Shown here piece after piece: positions 1 to 9,579 of a DNA stretch of 21,952 bases; positions within the stretch are counted from its first letter, which is position 1; every line of letters starts with the position of its first letter. The position numbers and the translations under genes are program-made. The stretch is from Marinilabiliaceae bacterium UBA5213. GTDB taxonomy: Bacteria > Bacteroidota > Bacteroidia > Bacteroidales > Marinilabiliaceae. Location: the NCBI GenBank assembly GCA_002412555.1, contig DHVH01000142.1:1-21952 (forward strand), written 5' to 3'. The notes beneath the pieces are model-generated. The model had not been told where the DNA came from. It searched no databases and saw only the letters and a list, made by a program, of their open reading frames with translations.

Positions 1-14
1 CGGAAGATCTTCCG
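1..14. repeat. 14-bp perfect palindrome at window edge
   Basis: CGGAAGATCTTCCG is its own reverse complement. It lies 25 bp downstream of the stop codon of the LamG lipoprotein gene. It has no loop and no adjacent T-tract on either strand within the window, so it is not a normal terminator. It could be an operator for the next gene of the locus or a chance palindrome. The sequence to the left is not available. Confidence 0.4.
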
Positions 15-38
15 TTACATCCTTAATAATAAGTGATT

Positions 39-1763
39 TTACTCAGCGTCTGTGATAATGGTTGCTATCTCTTCTTGTGAGAGCGCTTTGTTAAAGAATC
101 TCAGGTCGTCAAAATAGCTCAGGTCCGATTTGTGATCCCAATAGGCAAAATTAGGTGCCCCTGAGCCAATCGATATCGAGCTGCACCCGGTCCAGTCAAT
201 GGCAACGCCAGTGGCTGATACCAGTGTTTCAACCCCATTGATATATATGATGCAATTGGTAGTCGAAACGGTGAAGGCCAAATGCACCCATTCATCGGAT
301 GGCAAAGCAATGGTGCCACCATCGTTCCATACTTCGCCTTCTCCTGTGCCAATGTTGAGTTTAAAACGCTGTTCAGTAGCATTGCCTTCCCGGAAGAAGC
401 GCAGACCTTTGGTTCGGTCCTCACCTTCAGGGCTTATAGAAATCAGACCTGCCCGTTCGGGATCGGGATTGGCTTTGTACCAGAATGCGGCACTAAAGGC
501 ATCCCCGGTCAATCCCGAAGACGGGAAGGTGATATATGCATCGGTGGCTCCTGCATAGGCATCGGAACCCATTTTTGCAACACCTGCAAAGCCTGGCGTG
601 CCAACAAGGGCAGCTTCCATATCGCTGATAAGCTCTTTATAGTTGCCATCAAAAGGCATGTAGAAAATCTCTCCGTCATACTTGGCTTCATAGGCTATAG
701 GCTGACCTTCGTCGGCCATCACCGTTTGAATTTCCTCTTGTGACAAGGCTTTGTTAAAGATTCGTAATTCGTCAAACAAACTCAGGTCGGAATTGTGGCC
801 CCAATACACAAAGTTGGGAGCACCTGAACCAATAGAAATATTGGTAGTCCCAGTCCAATCAATTACATCAGCCATTAAAGCTGTTAATGTGGCCTCACCA
901 TTGATGTAGATAATGCATTCAGTTTCTGATATGGAGAAGGCGATATGAACCCATTGATTGTCAGAAATATCCAAAACAGGTCCATCATTCCATGTTTCCC
1001 CTGATCCTGTGCCAACGTTCAATTTAAAGCGCTGTTCAGTGGCATTGCCTTCGCGGAAGAAGCGCAGACCTTTGGTCCGGTCTTCTCCTTCGGGACTGAC
1101 TGAGAGAAGTCCTGCTGCACTTGGATCAGCATTGGGTTTATACCAGAAGGTTGCACTAAAGGTAGTACCCTGGAGGTCATCCATGGGGAAGGTGATGTAC
1201 GAATCGGTTGCGCCTGCATAGGCTTGTCCCGAGTATCCGTTAGCAGAAAAGCCAGGTTCACCCACGATAGTAGCATCCGTTTGCGAGATCAATTCCATGT
1301 AATCGCCATTGAAGGCCATGTAAAATACCTCTCCATCGTATTTGGCTTGATAAGGCGGAACCTTCATGAAATTCACTGTTGATGAAGTGGTTTTTCCCTC
1401 AATGTCTTTCGCTGATACCACCAGGGTATGTTCTCCGTTGGTGAGTTCTTCGTAAAGCAGACTGCCCACAAAGCGGCGATAATCAATAAAAGTATCATAA
1501 GAGGCAATCTCTGTACCATCAAGGGTAACCTTAACTTCGTCGATTTCAATGTCGTCTACAACTTCAAAACGGATGGTAATGGAGGTGACAGGCTCTGTCA
1601 CCATTACTTGCGTGCCTTCAATCGGGTAGTTAATGGTCACCGTTGGCGCAGATTCATCCGGCCCGGCATCTACCGGGGAAATATCGTCAATGCCATCATT
1701 GCAGGCTGTAAAAGTAGCCGTTAGCAAAGCGATGATTGTTAGAAATATTTTGAATGTCTTCAT
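39..1763 (-). CDS. Surface lipoprotein with two tandem LamG-like domains (SusE/SGBP position)
   Basis: This 574-residue protein probably binds glycan at the cell surface for the SusC/SusD pair encoded upstream. It begins with a lipoprotein signal peptide ending in a TFTAC lipobox, with Cys21 as the lipidation site. The next residues are acidic (NDGIDD), as in exported Bacteroidota lipoproteins. Residues about 38-134 look like an Ig-like beta-sandwich. Two LamG/concanavalin A-like domains follow at about 141-350 and 361-574. Each opens with KYDGE(V/I)FYM and ends with FNKALSQEEI. The gene starts 30 bp after susD and is probably cotranscribed with it. The family assignment rests on fold-type motifs and gene order. 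The ligand is unknown and no catalytic residues are evident, so a binding role is inferred. Confidence 0.85.
   Translation of the reverse strand: MKTFKIFLTIIALLTATFTACNDGIDDISPVDAGPDESAPTVTINYPIEGTQVMVTEPVTSITIRFEVVDDIEIDEVKVTLDGTEIASYDTFIDYRRFVGSLLYEELTNGEHTLVVSAKDIEGKTTSSTVNFMKVPPYQAKYDGEVFYMAFNGDYMELISQTDATIVGEPGFSANGYSGQAYAGATDSYITFPMDDLQGTTFSATFWYKPNADPSAAGLLSVSPEGEDRTKGLRFFREGNATEQRFKLNVGTGSGETWNDGPVLDISDNQWVHIAFSISETECIIYINGEATLTALMADVIDWTGTTNISIGSGAPNFVYWGHNSDLSLFDELRIFNKALSQEEIQTVMADEGQPIAYEAKYDGEIFYMPFDGNYKELISDMEAALVGTPGFAGVAKMGSDAYAGATDAYITFPSSGLTGDAFSAAFWYKANPDPERAGLISISPEGEDRTKGLRFFREGNATEQRFKLNIGTGEGEVWNDGGTIALPSDEWVHLAFTVSTTNCIIYINGVETLVSATGVAIDWTGCSSISIGSGAPNFAYWDHKSDLSYFDDLRFFNKALSQEEIATIITDAE
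42..1343 (-). repeat. Tandem intragenic duplication of a LamG-like domain, period about 221 codons
   Basis: Residues 141-350 and 361-574 of the lipoprotein are copies of each other. The 663-bp offset can be read directly: CGCTGTTCAGT begins at both 367 and 1030. Across residues 226-249 and 447-470 (GEDRTKG...QRFKLN) the two proteins are identical, and the DNA there is also very similar. Elsewhere the copies differ clearly. This pattern fits duplication within the gene, with the central block later kept alike by selection or gene conversion. Confidence 0.85.
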
Positions 1764-1793
1764 ATTTTACTGTTTTTATCAGTTGAATAGTCA

Positions 1794-3329
1794 TTAGTTT
1801 CGATTTCTTAAAACCGGGAATTGGTCTACCTGAGCTTGTGGATATGGCAGGAAGATGTGGGCTGCCGTGAAGGTTCTGCCTTCATAGCTTAGAACGTTGA
1901 ATTGCTCCAGACGTACCATGTCGTAATACCTGATGCCCCATTCCATGGCCAATTCCGCAAATTTCTCATCCATCACCTGTTGGGTGGTCACGCCACTGAT
2001 TGGGGTAAGACCTGCACGGTCGCGTACCAGGTTTACTGCCTGATCGGCTGTCATTACTGAGCTGCTGGCACCACGGGTTAGCGCTTCGGCATGCATCAAA
2101 AGGATTTCTGCATATCTGATAATGGTGAGATTTTTATTGGTGCCATAGCTATTACGTCCTGGTGTTAGCTGATCCGAAGGCAAATAATGCTTTCCGCTGG
2201 AAAAAAGGCCTCTGGGAAAGTTGTTGATCACATCGCCTGAGGGTGTTGTGTTGCTGATCCATCCTGGGAGTGTGGCATAAGCTGCATCTTTTTGAATTTC
2301 TTCAATGCCCCTGTTGGTAAATAATACGCTGGTTTCTAACCTGGTTCGTTCACCACGGTCCAGCATGAATTTAATCCAGGTTAAACTGGGCTCGTAAAAG
2401 CCCCAACCATCACCTGCGGTAGTCACTTTGGGCGACCAGCCCTGTGGGCCATAAAAACCAAATTCATGCCTCATGATATCACCGGAGCCTTGGCCGAAAT
2501 CGGAATATTGGAGTTCCAGGATGTTTTCGTTGTTTAGTTTACCGGGAATTTTGAAGAGATTATAAAAGTCCGTTTCCAATTCGAATTTGTTGGATGCAAT
2601 GATTTGAGAAGTGGCATCTGCTACTTTTTGGTATTGCTTTGCTTCCAGATTAGCAATGGCCTTGATAGCCTGGGCCGTATATCTGGTAACTCCGCCGCGG
2701 ATGTCGGTTCTCTGGTTGGGGTGCAAATCCGGCAAATTGGCAATGGCCAAATCCATTTGGTCTGAGATGTGCAGCATCACTTCGTCCTTCAATGTAGGTT
2801 CCATGGTTAGCAAATTGGCCGGGTCCGAACTGGTGGGTAGGAAAACATCTCCCCACACCCTTGATAGTTGAAGCAGTAACCATCCTCTCAACACCCTTGC
2901 TTCAGCAATGTATTGATTGCCCAGCTGCGCTGAGGCACCGTTAGTCACGTATATTTCAACCTGTTCCATGGCCGAATGGGCTGCAAAAATGTCTTTGTAA
3001 ATATTTTGCCATAGTGAGTTATACATCCAAAAACCTCTGTTGTAGTTGAATTTGTCGGTCTCGGCATAATCCTGTTGATCGCCCAAGCCACCGTGATTAA
3101 CATCATCGCCCCTGACAGCAATTAGTGGGTGATCTTCCCAGCCTCGGGATTGGAATTCTGCATAGGCACCTAAAAGAGGTTGAATCATATTTTCAGATAC
3201 ACTATAGTCCGTTTCCTCCGTGAAAATCCTGTTTTCTGCAGGTTCATCCAACAGATCGTGACAGCCAGATACAGAAAGCATCAGACCGATGGAGACGGAG
3301 AGCATTAATATATATTTGAATAGTTTCAT
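1794..3329 (-). CDS. RagB/SusD-family glycan-binding lipoprotein
   Basis: This 511-residue protein is the lid and binding partner of the SusC-like transporter, on the outer face of the outer membrane. It has a lipoprotein signal peptide with lipobox SVSGC (Cys23), followed by HDLLDEPAENR, a typical SusD start. The helical TPR-like body includes the conserved region around QNIYKDIFAAHSAMEQV. The second half has TIIRYAEILLMHAEAL, the usual SusD signature that carries many of the family's conserved contacts. It ends in FLPYPQAQVDQFP, the expected C-terminal motif. Length is normal. It starts 18 bp after the susC stop, which supports one transcript. The substrate cannot be read from the sequence. 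Confidence 0.95.
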   Translation of the reverse strand: MKLFKYILMLSVSIGLMLSVSGCHDLLDEPAENRIFTEETDYSVSENMIQPLLGAYAEFQSRGWEDHPLIAVRGDDVNHGGLGDQQDYAETDKFNYNRGFWMYNSLWQNIYKDIFAAHSAMEQVEIYVTNGASAQLGNQYIAEARVLRGWLLLQLSRVWGDVFLPTSSDPANLLTMEPTLKDEVMLHISDQMDLAIANLPDLHPNQRTDIRGGVTRYTAQAIKAIANLEAKQYQKVADATSQIIASNKFELETDFYNLFKIPGKLNNENILELQYSDFGQGSGDIMRHEFGFYGPQGWSPKVTTAGDGWGFYEPSLTWIKFMLDRGERTRLETSVLFTNRGIEEIQKDAAYATLPGWISNTTPSGDVINNFPRGLFSSGKHYLPSDQLTPGRNSYGTNKNLTIIRYAEILLMHAEALTRGASSSVMTADQAVNLVRDRAGLTPISGVTTQQVMDEKFAELAMEWGIRYYDMVRLEQFNVLSYEGRTFTAAHIFLPYPQAQVDQFPVLRNRN

Positions 3330-3347
3330 AATAATCGTTTTTGAGGA

Positions 3348-6300
3348 TTAAAATTTAATGTTTAGACCAACGGTATAAACCGCCGGTATGGGGTAGGTCT
3401 GACGATCAATGCCATCTGCTACCTCAGGGTTGAAACCATTGTATTTAAATAGGGTCAAGGGCCTTTCGGCAGTCGCAAAAATTCTAGTTTCGGGAATGCC
3501 ATTACCCAACAACTCTTTTCCTTTAATGGTATAGCCCAATTGGATGTTTTGAATCCGGAAGAAAGAACCATCTTCCACAAAATAGTCGCTCATTTTTTGG
3601 TTCCATCCTTTTCGGAGTCCTGCAGATGAAGGGTATTTGTTGGAAGTTCCTTCACCGTGCCAACGATTGGTGGCTAAATCAGCATCCAAATTTCCATCGG
3701 CGGTCCAAATTATCTCACCCCTTTTTCTGTTGAGGATTTTATTGCCAGTCTGGCCCACAATATTCACTGAGAAGTCTATATTTCTATAATTTAATCCCAG
3801 GTTGGCGCCATAAGTTAATGAAGGGAAGTAGGACCCAAGAACCACGCGATCGGCATCATCAATTACGCCGTCGTTGTTCTGATCTTTGTAGATGAAATCG
3901 CCGGGTACCAAACCGTTTGCTACAGCAATCGGGTCTGCTGCAATCTGGGCATCGTTCTGGTAAACACCTTGTACTTCGTAACCAAAAAAGGCCATTAGGG
4001 GTTCTCCTACAATGGACCTTTGTCTGAATTCTGCTGATCCTCCATCAATATACTCCTGACCGTATAAATAGAGTACTTCATTTTTTAGGGTAGCCAGGTT
4101 TCCGCTGATGCTGTAAGACAGATTGTTGTTTAGCTGGTCGCGCCAGGTTAAAATCAACTCCAATCCCGCATTCCGTATCTCTCCAACGTTGCGCAAAACC
4201 GTCTGCCCAATGGATGGTATGCTCACATAAATGGCCGCATTTTTGGTGTCTCTTATGAAGTAGTCAATATCGGTGGATAAGCGATTGTTAAGGAATTCTG
4301 CTGTTATACCAACATTGGTTTCTTCCGTCAACTCCCATTTTAAGGAGGAGAAAGTACTTTGGGCAATTGTTCCTGTCACCAATTGATCATTAATAGCGGT
4401 ATTTACTACACTGGTTGTAGCTGCTCCGTCACTGGGTTGGATTTTATCGTTCCCGAGTCTTCCCCAACTGGCGCGAAGTTTTAGAAAATTGATGGCGTAA
4501 GTGTTTTGCATAAAACCCTCTTCTGATAGCACCCATCCTAAACCAACTGTTGGAAAGTAGCCCCATTTTTCCTGATATTTTGAGCTCCCATCGGCTCGCA
4601 TGGTACCATAAAGCAAATATCTGTTGTCGAAGTTATAGGCTACCCGACCAAAATAGGACAATCCGTATTGTCTGAGTCCTCCATCTCCCACGCTGGTCTC
4701 AGGTTTGGTTTCGGCCTGACTGATGTACCATGCCTGTCTTTGTTCGTGTGGGAAACCCAGACCACCTGCCCATAAGCCTTCATATGCCTCATCTCGGAAG
4801 GAGGTTCCTAACATGGCAACGAGGTTATGCTGATTGGCATTTAGTGTGTAAGTTAAAATATTGTCCCAGTTCTGATTGATCCAAACCGATGAGGTTTTGT
4901 TAATGGTCGATTCTTCTCGCTGAGCCCCACCGGATATAAAGTAAGGTAATCCGACATTGCGCTGGGTCAATGAAGTAAAGGCCTGGCTGTAGGATGTTTT
5001 AATGGTCAATACCTCAGGGATCAGGTCCAGTTCAGCATAGAAATTAGCGTTTAGCTTGCGTATTTTTTGTTGGTTCTCCGTATAGTTCATGGCCGGAAAA
5101 GGGTTTTTGCCATCCCGGTAACCTAAAAGCTGAGCGCTGGAGTATTTTTCTGGCCAGGCAGCTTCATTCATTTCATCGTACACCGGCATAATGGGTATGG
5201 CGTAATAGGCGGTATGCCATGCGCTGTTATCTTCCAAATGCTTGGTGGCATTGCTGAAAATCATATTACCACCAACAGTAAGGCGGTCGTTAACGTTGTA
5301 ATCTAATTTTGAACGTAAATTAAATCGTTCATAATCGTTTTTCATGTCCAGAACGCCTTCCTGAGCAAAATAATTAGTACCCAAGGAATAGGCTGCGTTT
5401 TCGCCACCACCGGTCACATTCAGGCTGTGGTTTTGGATGGGTGCCGGACGAATAATCTCATTGTACCAATCGGTATTCACGTTCGGTACATTTGGGTTGA
5501 TGCGGCTTCGGCCATACCTTTGCATGGCATTGTCAATGTAGGCGATATCCGTTGGGGAGCCTGATTCTAAGGCCATTTGGGTAAACTGCTCAGAGTTGGC
5601 CATTTTTAATATGTCCTGAGCTACCTGGTACCCGTAGTAGCCATCGTAGGTAATGACGGATTTTTGATTGATGCCGCCCGATTTGGTTTCTATCAATACC
5701 ACGCCGTTAGCAGCCCTTACGCCATAAATAGCAGCAGCAGAAGCATCCTTTAAAATAGATATGGACGAAATGTCAGCCGTATTCAGAAAATCAATATTGT
5801 CGAAAAACATGCCATCTACCACATATAAAGGGGCTTCGTTGCCTTGTCCCGGATAGGAACCGATACCTCTTACACGGATGGTAGGGGCTGCACCTGGTGC
5901 ACCACTGCTTACCACCTGTAAACCAGCTACCTTGCCTTGCAAGGCCTGCATGGCCTGACCCGTAGGTGTTTTTTCAATTTCCTCTGATCTGATGGTAGAG
6001 ATGGCTGAGGTTAAATCGCGTACAGGTATTGAGCCATAGCCTATAACAACGACTTCGTCGAGACTGGAGACTGAAACCTGCATGACCACATTGATTAGGG
6101 TCTGGTTGTTAATGTTAATGACATGTGACTCAAATCCTATAAAGCTGAAAACCAGATTGACACCTGATTCAACTTCCAGACTGTATTCTCCGTCAATGTT
6201 GGTTATGGTTCCATGGCCGGTGCCCTCAACAACAACGGACACACCGGGGAGCGGTAAGCCGTCGTCTGCGGAAATGATTGTTCCCGAGATTGTTCGGGTT

Positions 6301-6374
6301 TGAGCAAAGAGCCAGGTAGTAGTTCCAAATAATAGAATAAGGAAAAGGCCCCTTAATAGTGTTGCTTTTCTCAT
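3348..6374 (-). CDS. SusC/RagA-family TonB-dependent outer-membrane transporter
   Basis: This 1008-residue transporter would move oligosaccharide or other large ligands across the outer membrane using TonB energy. A signal peptide ends at FAQ (about residue 25). A carboxypeptidase-D regulatory-like domain follows at about 27-107 (ISGTIISADDGLPLPGVSVVVEGT). Next comes the LDEVVVIGYGS segment that marks SusC proteins, then the plug domain at about 118-232 with ALQGKVAGLQV, IRVRGIGS, LYVVDG and ISILKDASAAAIYG. The rest is a beta-barrel ending in aromatic LNIKF. Length is usual for the family. There is no N-terminal STN domain, so a FecR/anti-sigma signalling role is unlikely. The adjacent membrane regulator is the more plausible control. 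Confidence 0.96.
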   Translation of the reverse strand: MRKATLLRGLFLILLFGTTTWLFAQTRTISGTIISADDGLPLPGVSVVVEGTGHGTITNIDGEYSLEVESGVNLVFSFIGFESHVININNQTLINVVMQVSVSSLDEVVVIGYGSIPVRDLTSAISTIRSEEIEKTPTGQAMQALQGKVAGLQVVSSGAPGAAPTIRVRGIGSYPGQGNEAPLYVVDGMFFDNIDFLNTADISSISILKDASAAAIYGVRAANGVVLIETKSGGINQKSVITYDGYYGYQVAQDILKMANSEQFTQMALESGSPTDIAYIDNAMQRYGRSRINPNVPNVNTDWYNEIIRPAPIQNHSLNVTGGGENAAYSLGTNYFAQEGVLDMKNDYERFNLRSKLDYNVNDRLTVGGNMIFSNATKHLEDNSAWHTAYYAIPIMPVYDEMNEAAWPEKYSSAQLLGYRDGKNPFPAMNYTENQQKIRKLNANFYAELDLIPEVLTIKTSYSQAFTSLTQRNVGLPYFISGGAQREESTINKTSSVWINQNWDNILTYTLNANQHNLVAMLGTSFRDEAYEGLWAGGLGFPHEQRQAWYISQAETKPETSVGDGGLRQYGLSYFGRVAYNFDNRYLLYGTMRADGSSKYQEKWGYFPTVGLGWVLSEEGFMQNTYAINFLKLRASWGRLGNDKIQPSDGAATTSVVNTAINDQLVTGTIAQSTFSSLKWELTEETNVGITAEFLNNRLSTDIDYFIRDTKNAAIYVSIPSIGQTVLRNVGEIRNAGLELILTWRDQLNNNLSYSISGNLATLKNEVLYLYGQEYIDGGSAEFRQRSIVGEPLMAFFGYEVQGVYQNDAQIAADPIAVANGLVPGDFIYKDQNNDGVIDDADRVVLGSYFPSLTYGANLGLNYRNIDFSVNIVGQTGNKILNRKRGEIIWTADGNLDADLATNRWHGEGTSNKYPSSAGLRKGWNQKMSDYFVEDGSFFRIQNIQLGYTIKGKELLGNGIPETRIFATAERPLTLFKYNGFNPEVADGIDRQTYPIPAVYTVGLNIKF

Positions 6375-6414
6375 AGTGATGTGGATTTAAAATTATTACA
6401 TTTTAACAATAGGA

Positions 6415-6446
6415 CAAATCTATTAACACATTGCAACGATGTCCAA
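6415..6446 (-). promoter_or_regulatory. Bacteroidota-type promoter of the susC-susD-LamG operon
   Basis: On the minus strand a TTG (6446-6444) is followed after 21 bp by TAGATTTG (6422-6415), an exact match to TAnnTTTG. Transcription would begin near 6410, giving a leader of about 36 nt before the susC start codon. A 7-bp inverted repeat (TTAAAAT, 6 nt, ATTTTAA; 6387-6406) sits in that leader and could be a hairpin or an operator. The start site is predicted only from the consensus. Confidence 0.6.
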
Positions 6447-6523
6447 TAAACGACCTAATCAAAACTTTCGTCCTGATATTTGTCATTACATCACTGTTTG
6501 CTCATTTTTGTGTAAGTGGCAGA

Positions 6524-9418
6524 TTATGAGTAGATACTGATTAGGTAATCAATCAAATTATCTTCGTGGTTGAGGTCGAGTTTTTTCCTTAGCCTATATC
6601 GTTTAAGCTCAAGACTGCGTACGGAGACATTCAATAAGGCGGCTAGTTCCTTGGTACTGAGGTTCATTTTGAGAAAAGCGCAAAAACGAAGGTCATTGCT
6701 GGATAAGTGAGGGTGCTTTTCACTGAGATTTTCGTAGAATTTGGAATTGATATGGTTAAAATTTGTTTCAAATAAAATCCAGTCGTCGTTGTTCGTGAGA
6801 TTGGAGTCAATGAGCCTGACCAGCTTAGAGATGGTAGCTTTTTGCGTCTCCGGAGTTTTTTTGATACCGATGATTCCTTCTTTGAGCGATTCAAGCAATT
6901 GGTTTTTATTGGCCAAACGCAAAGCAGAACTGCTTATTTCGTGACTTTTGTTAAGGACTTCTTGTTCCAGCTGCTCTTTTTCTAGCGACATTAGCTTCTG
7001 CTCAGAAAGCATTTTTAGGTGCTGAAGCTCTTTTTGCTGCAGCGACTCCAGTTCCTTTTTCTGTTTTTGAAGGTGGGTTTTGTGCAGCAAAAGCGAAACT
7101 TTAAGCAATAATAGAAGGAGCGCCACATAACCTGAAAAGGCCCAATTTGTTAGGTGCCAGGGCTTTTTAATACGGAATTTAAAAAGTTGCTTTTCCGAGT
7201 TGGGGTGTGACGCCATCCTGACACAGAATTCATAGTTACCTGGGGGCAGGTTGTTGTAACTTTGATGACCGATGGTTTGCGTGGCCAACCAGGTCTTATC
7301 CAATCCCTTTAATTTAACCTGGTACAAATGGGGTAAGGCATTGTAACTGGCATTGGTAAATGTGAAATGAATGTTGTTTTGTTTGGCATGGAGGGTGTGG
7401 AACTGGGTGGAGTCCGTTGATAACTGGATGGATCGTCTGGCATTACTGGTTTCTGCAACTACTTCGGTTAAGTGGATTCTGGGTTTCACTTCTGGTTGGT
7501 TGGCCAGCGATTCATTCGAGAACAAAACCAGTCCGTTGTCCATCGTTAAGGAAGAAATGTGTCCTAAACTTGCAATGTTTTCATAGTTTTCAATGATCAA
7601 GTCGCTGGGGGTCATGAAGCTGCTGACTTCTGAGAGATTAAACTCAGAGTCGATCTGATAAAGATTTGCCCTGTCGCTCGAAATAAACCAATAATGATCG
7701 CGTTCAACCTCAATGATTCGGTAGAAGCCTGCATATTCCGCCAGTTGTTGATTTATTTTTTCAAAAGGAACAATTTGATCGTTTAATTCATCGTAGGTAA
7801 AGATGCCAGCTGAGGTTGTGAATACAATTCGGCCACGAATGGTGAACACATGAATGTTGTAATCTTCTGGAAAGCCTTCCTCCTTACCGTAATAAACCAC
7901 TCGTTTCAGTTGTGGGGAGTTGACCTCCATAATAACTTTATAAACACCCTTTTGATTGTGTGAAGCCCACACCACATCCTGTGAATGTACGGCCACAAAC
8001 CTAACCGGTTCCCCAAATCCTTGCGCATGGTGTGAAAATACCCATTGCCCACTGGGCTCTTTATTATAAAACGCCAGTCCAACGTAAGTCCCTTGTACCA
8101 TCCAGTCACTATTGATGGGCTTAAGACTCCACCCTCCGGCGACCGGGGAGGCCAAACGAGGCGCCTGGCCGGGTCTGTCAATGATAAAGGTGCCATTGTT
8201 ATGGCCGCAGAACAGCTGGTTGTCATGGATGCTTAAGTCCCAGACCTGGCCTTGGGTGCCTTCGACAAAAGTAAAATGACTTTTAGAGGAATGACTTTGG
8301 CTTACCGGCGTGTAAAACAGGCCATGGTTGGTGCCGATATATAAATAGGGACCAAAAAGGGTGGCATCGTATGATGCGCCTAGCTGTCCGGAAATATCCG
8401 CAATATACCTGAATGGCGAGTTGGTGTTCACATAGGTCAGGCCATTGTCCAGGCCCAGCCAGACATTCTGGTCTATGTCGACCAGCATACTTAAAATGGT
8501 GTTGTTGTTAATGCCTTGCGACATGTTCAGGTGTTCCAGTATTTCACCCTTTTGATTGACTACTATGGCACCATCCTTAATGGTGCCGAACATAATGGCA
8601 GAGTCGTTAAGCTGTACACTCCTGTTGAGTTGGTTTTTTTTAAGAAATTCAGAAGCTTCACAATTCCAGTACTCCCAATCGTTATCTGTCCTTTTAAACA
8701 AGCCGTCCAGAGTGGTTCCGGCAATTTCATCCTTACCCAGAGAAAACCAGGCAAATACTCTCGACTCCTTAAAGGTGGCACCTCCGTCTATGAGCGTATA
8801 TTCGCCGTTTTCATAAGCGTACAGGCCCATGTCCTGAAGATGAACAGCCATTTTCCCCTTATGCGTCATCAAATATAAAAGGTAAGAGGGACCGGTGTTT
8901 GCAGTCAGCGTCCCGTTTTCATATTCGTATATGGTCGTGAAAGATTGGAATAGAACTACATTGTTTTGAATGGTGATTTGCCAAATTTCCTCATTATTGG
9001 CAATTTTTTGGGGTAATGAATCTGAAAGAGAAACATATGCAAGTGCACCCGTTTTTTCTACTTCAAAAAAACCAAACTCCTCATATCCGCCTACATAAAT
9101 TTTCCCACTGTTGTCGCTCACAACAGCCCTCACTGGCAGCCGGCTTGGTAAAGGGTAGGTCTGCCATCTGGTGCCATCAAAGCTTAAAAGCCCTTGATTG
9201 TTACCAATGTATATAATGCCGGTTGTTGAGTCCTGATGAATATCCCAATTTTGACTATGGGCATTGTATTCACCCTTTGAGTAGTTTTTAAAAAAATAAT
9301 TGCCCATAAAAAGAGGGTCTTGTCCGGCAGACGGGGACAAGAAGCCCAAAAACAGCACTCCAAAGAAAACCGTTATGCAAGTACATTTCTTAATTTGGTA
9401 TGGGACTGGACTTTTCAT
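6524..9418 (-). CDS. Membrane-spanning sensor-regulator: beta-propeller, Y_Y_Y domain, TM, coiled coil, LuxR-type HTH
   Basis: This 964-residue protein probably senses a ligand in the periplasm and controls the neighbouring susC operon from the membrane. A signal peptide ends near residue 32. Residues about 33-660 are two-component-regulator-type propeller repeats (IYIGNNQGLLSFDG, IYVGGYEEFGFFEV, VWLGLDNGLTYVN). A Y_Y_Y domain covers about 681-750 and ends in YNNLPPGNYEFCVRM. One transmembrane helix lies at about 758-778, then a Gln/Glu/Leu-rich coiled coil at about 779-850. The last 60 residues form a GerE/LuxR-like HTH (LSTKELAALLNVSVRSLELKRYRLRKKL). No histidine-kinase or receiver domain is present, so it is not a hybrid two-component system. 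It would have to bind DNA while in the membrane or be released by proteolysis. The gene lies 149 bp upstream of susC on the same strand. Confidence 0.88.
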   Translation of the reverse strand: MKSPVPYQIKKCTCITVFFGVLFLGFLSPSAGQDPLFMGNYFFKNYSKGEYNAHSQNWDIHQDSTTGIIYIGNNQGLLSFDGTRWQTYPLPSRLPVRAVVSDNSGKIYVGGYEEFGFFEVEKTGALAYVSLSDSLPQKIANNEEIWQITIQNNVVLFQSFTTIYEYENGTLTANTGPSYLLYLMTHKGKMAVHLQDMGLYAYENGEYTLIDGGATFKESRVFAWFSLGKDEIAGTTLDGLFKRTDNDWEYWNCEASEFLKKNQLNRSVQLNDSAIMFGTIKDGAIVVNQKGEILEHLNMSQGINNNTILSMLVDIDQNVWLGLDNGLTYVNTNSPFRYIADISGQLGASYDATLFGPYLYIGTNHGLFYTPVSQSHSSKSHFTFVEGTQGQVWDLSIHDNQLFCGHNNGTFIIDRPGQAPRLASPVAGGWSLKPINSDWMVQGTYVGLAFYNKEPSGQWVFSHHAQGFGEPVRFVAVHSQDVVWASHNQKGVYKVIMEVNSPQLKRVVYYGKEEGFPEDYNIHVFTIRGRIVFTTSAGIFTYDELNDQIVPFEKINQQLAEYAGFYRIIEVERDHYWFISSDRANLYQIDSEFNLSEVSSFMTPSDLIIENYENIASLGHISSLTMDNGLVLFSNESLANQPEVKPRIHLTEVVAETSNARRSIQLSTDSTQFHTLHAKQNNIHFTFTNASYNALPHLYQVKLKGLDKTWLATQTIGHQSYNNLPPGNYEFCVRMASHPNSEKQLFKFRIKKPWHLTNWAFSGYVALLLLLLKVSLLLHKTHLQKQKKELESLQQKELQHLKMLSEQKLMSLEKEQLEQEVLNKSHEISSSALRLANKNQLLESLKEGIIGIKKTPETQKATISKLVRLIDSNLTNNDDWILFETNFNHINSKFYENLSEKHPHLSSNDLRFCAFLKMNLSTKELAALLNVSVRSLELKRYRLRKKLDLNHEDNLIDYLISIYS

Positions 9419-9524
9419 AAACAGTCGGCTAAACGAGTTGGTGGCATCCTAAATTTATTTTTTGGATAGCCTAAATTACTATTTATCGTTCTTTAATCCA
9501 ATGGTTAATAGTTGTTAATTAAAT

Positions 9525-9552
9525 AAAAAGCTGCCATGGAAGGCAGCTTTTT
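9525..9552 (-). terminator. Rho-independent terminator of the nucleotidyltransferase gene
   Basis: AAAAAGCTGCC (9525-9535) pairs perfectly with GGCAGCTTTTT (9542-9552) around a 6-nt loop. Read on the minus strand it is a GC-cored stem with a run of Ts, beginning 28 nt after the nucleotidyltransferase stop codon. It separates that gene from the sensor-regulator gene, whose start is at 9418. The rest of the 161-bp gap holds no clear TAnnTTTG promoter. Confidence 0.85.
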
Positions 9553-9579
9553 GACGCATTAGAGTTTTTGAGTAAGCAC

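Noticed and set aside
282..743. 153-codon plus-strand ORF opposite the LamG lipoprotein gene
   Set aside because: It mirrors the duplicated LamG domain, and a similar shadow appears opposite the other copy. The minus-strand protein has a lipobox and full domains.
6375..6495. 8-bp inverted repeat AGTGATGT / ACATCACT at the two ends of the regulator-susC gap
   Set aside because: The arms are over 100 bp apart and a match of this length is not rare in such a gap.
8516..8878. 120-codon plus-strand ORF opposite the sensor-regulator gene
   Set aside because: It is antisense to continuous propeller repeats and has no recognisable protein features.
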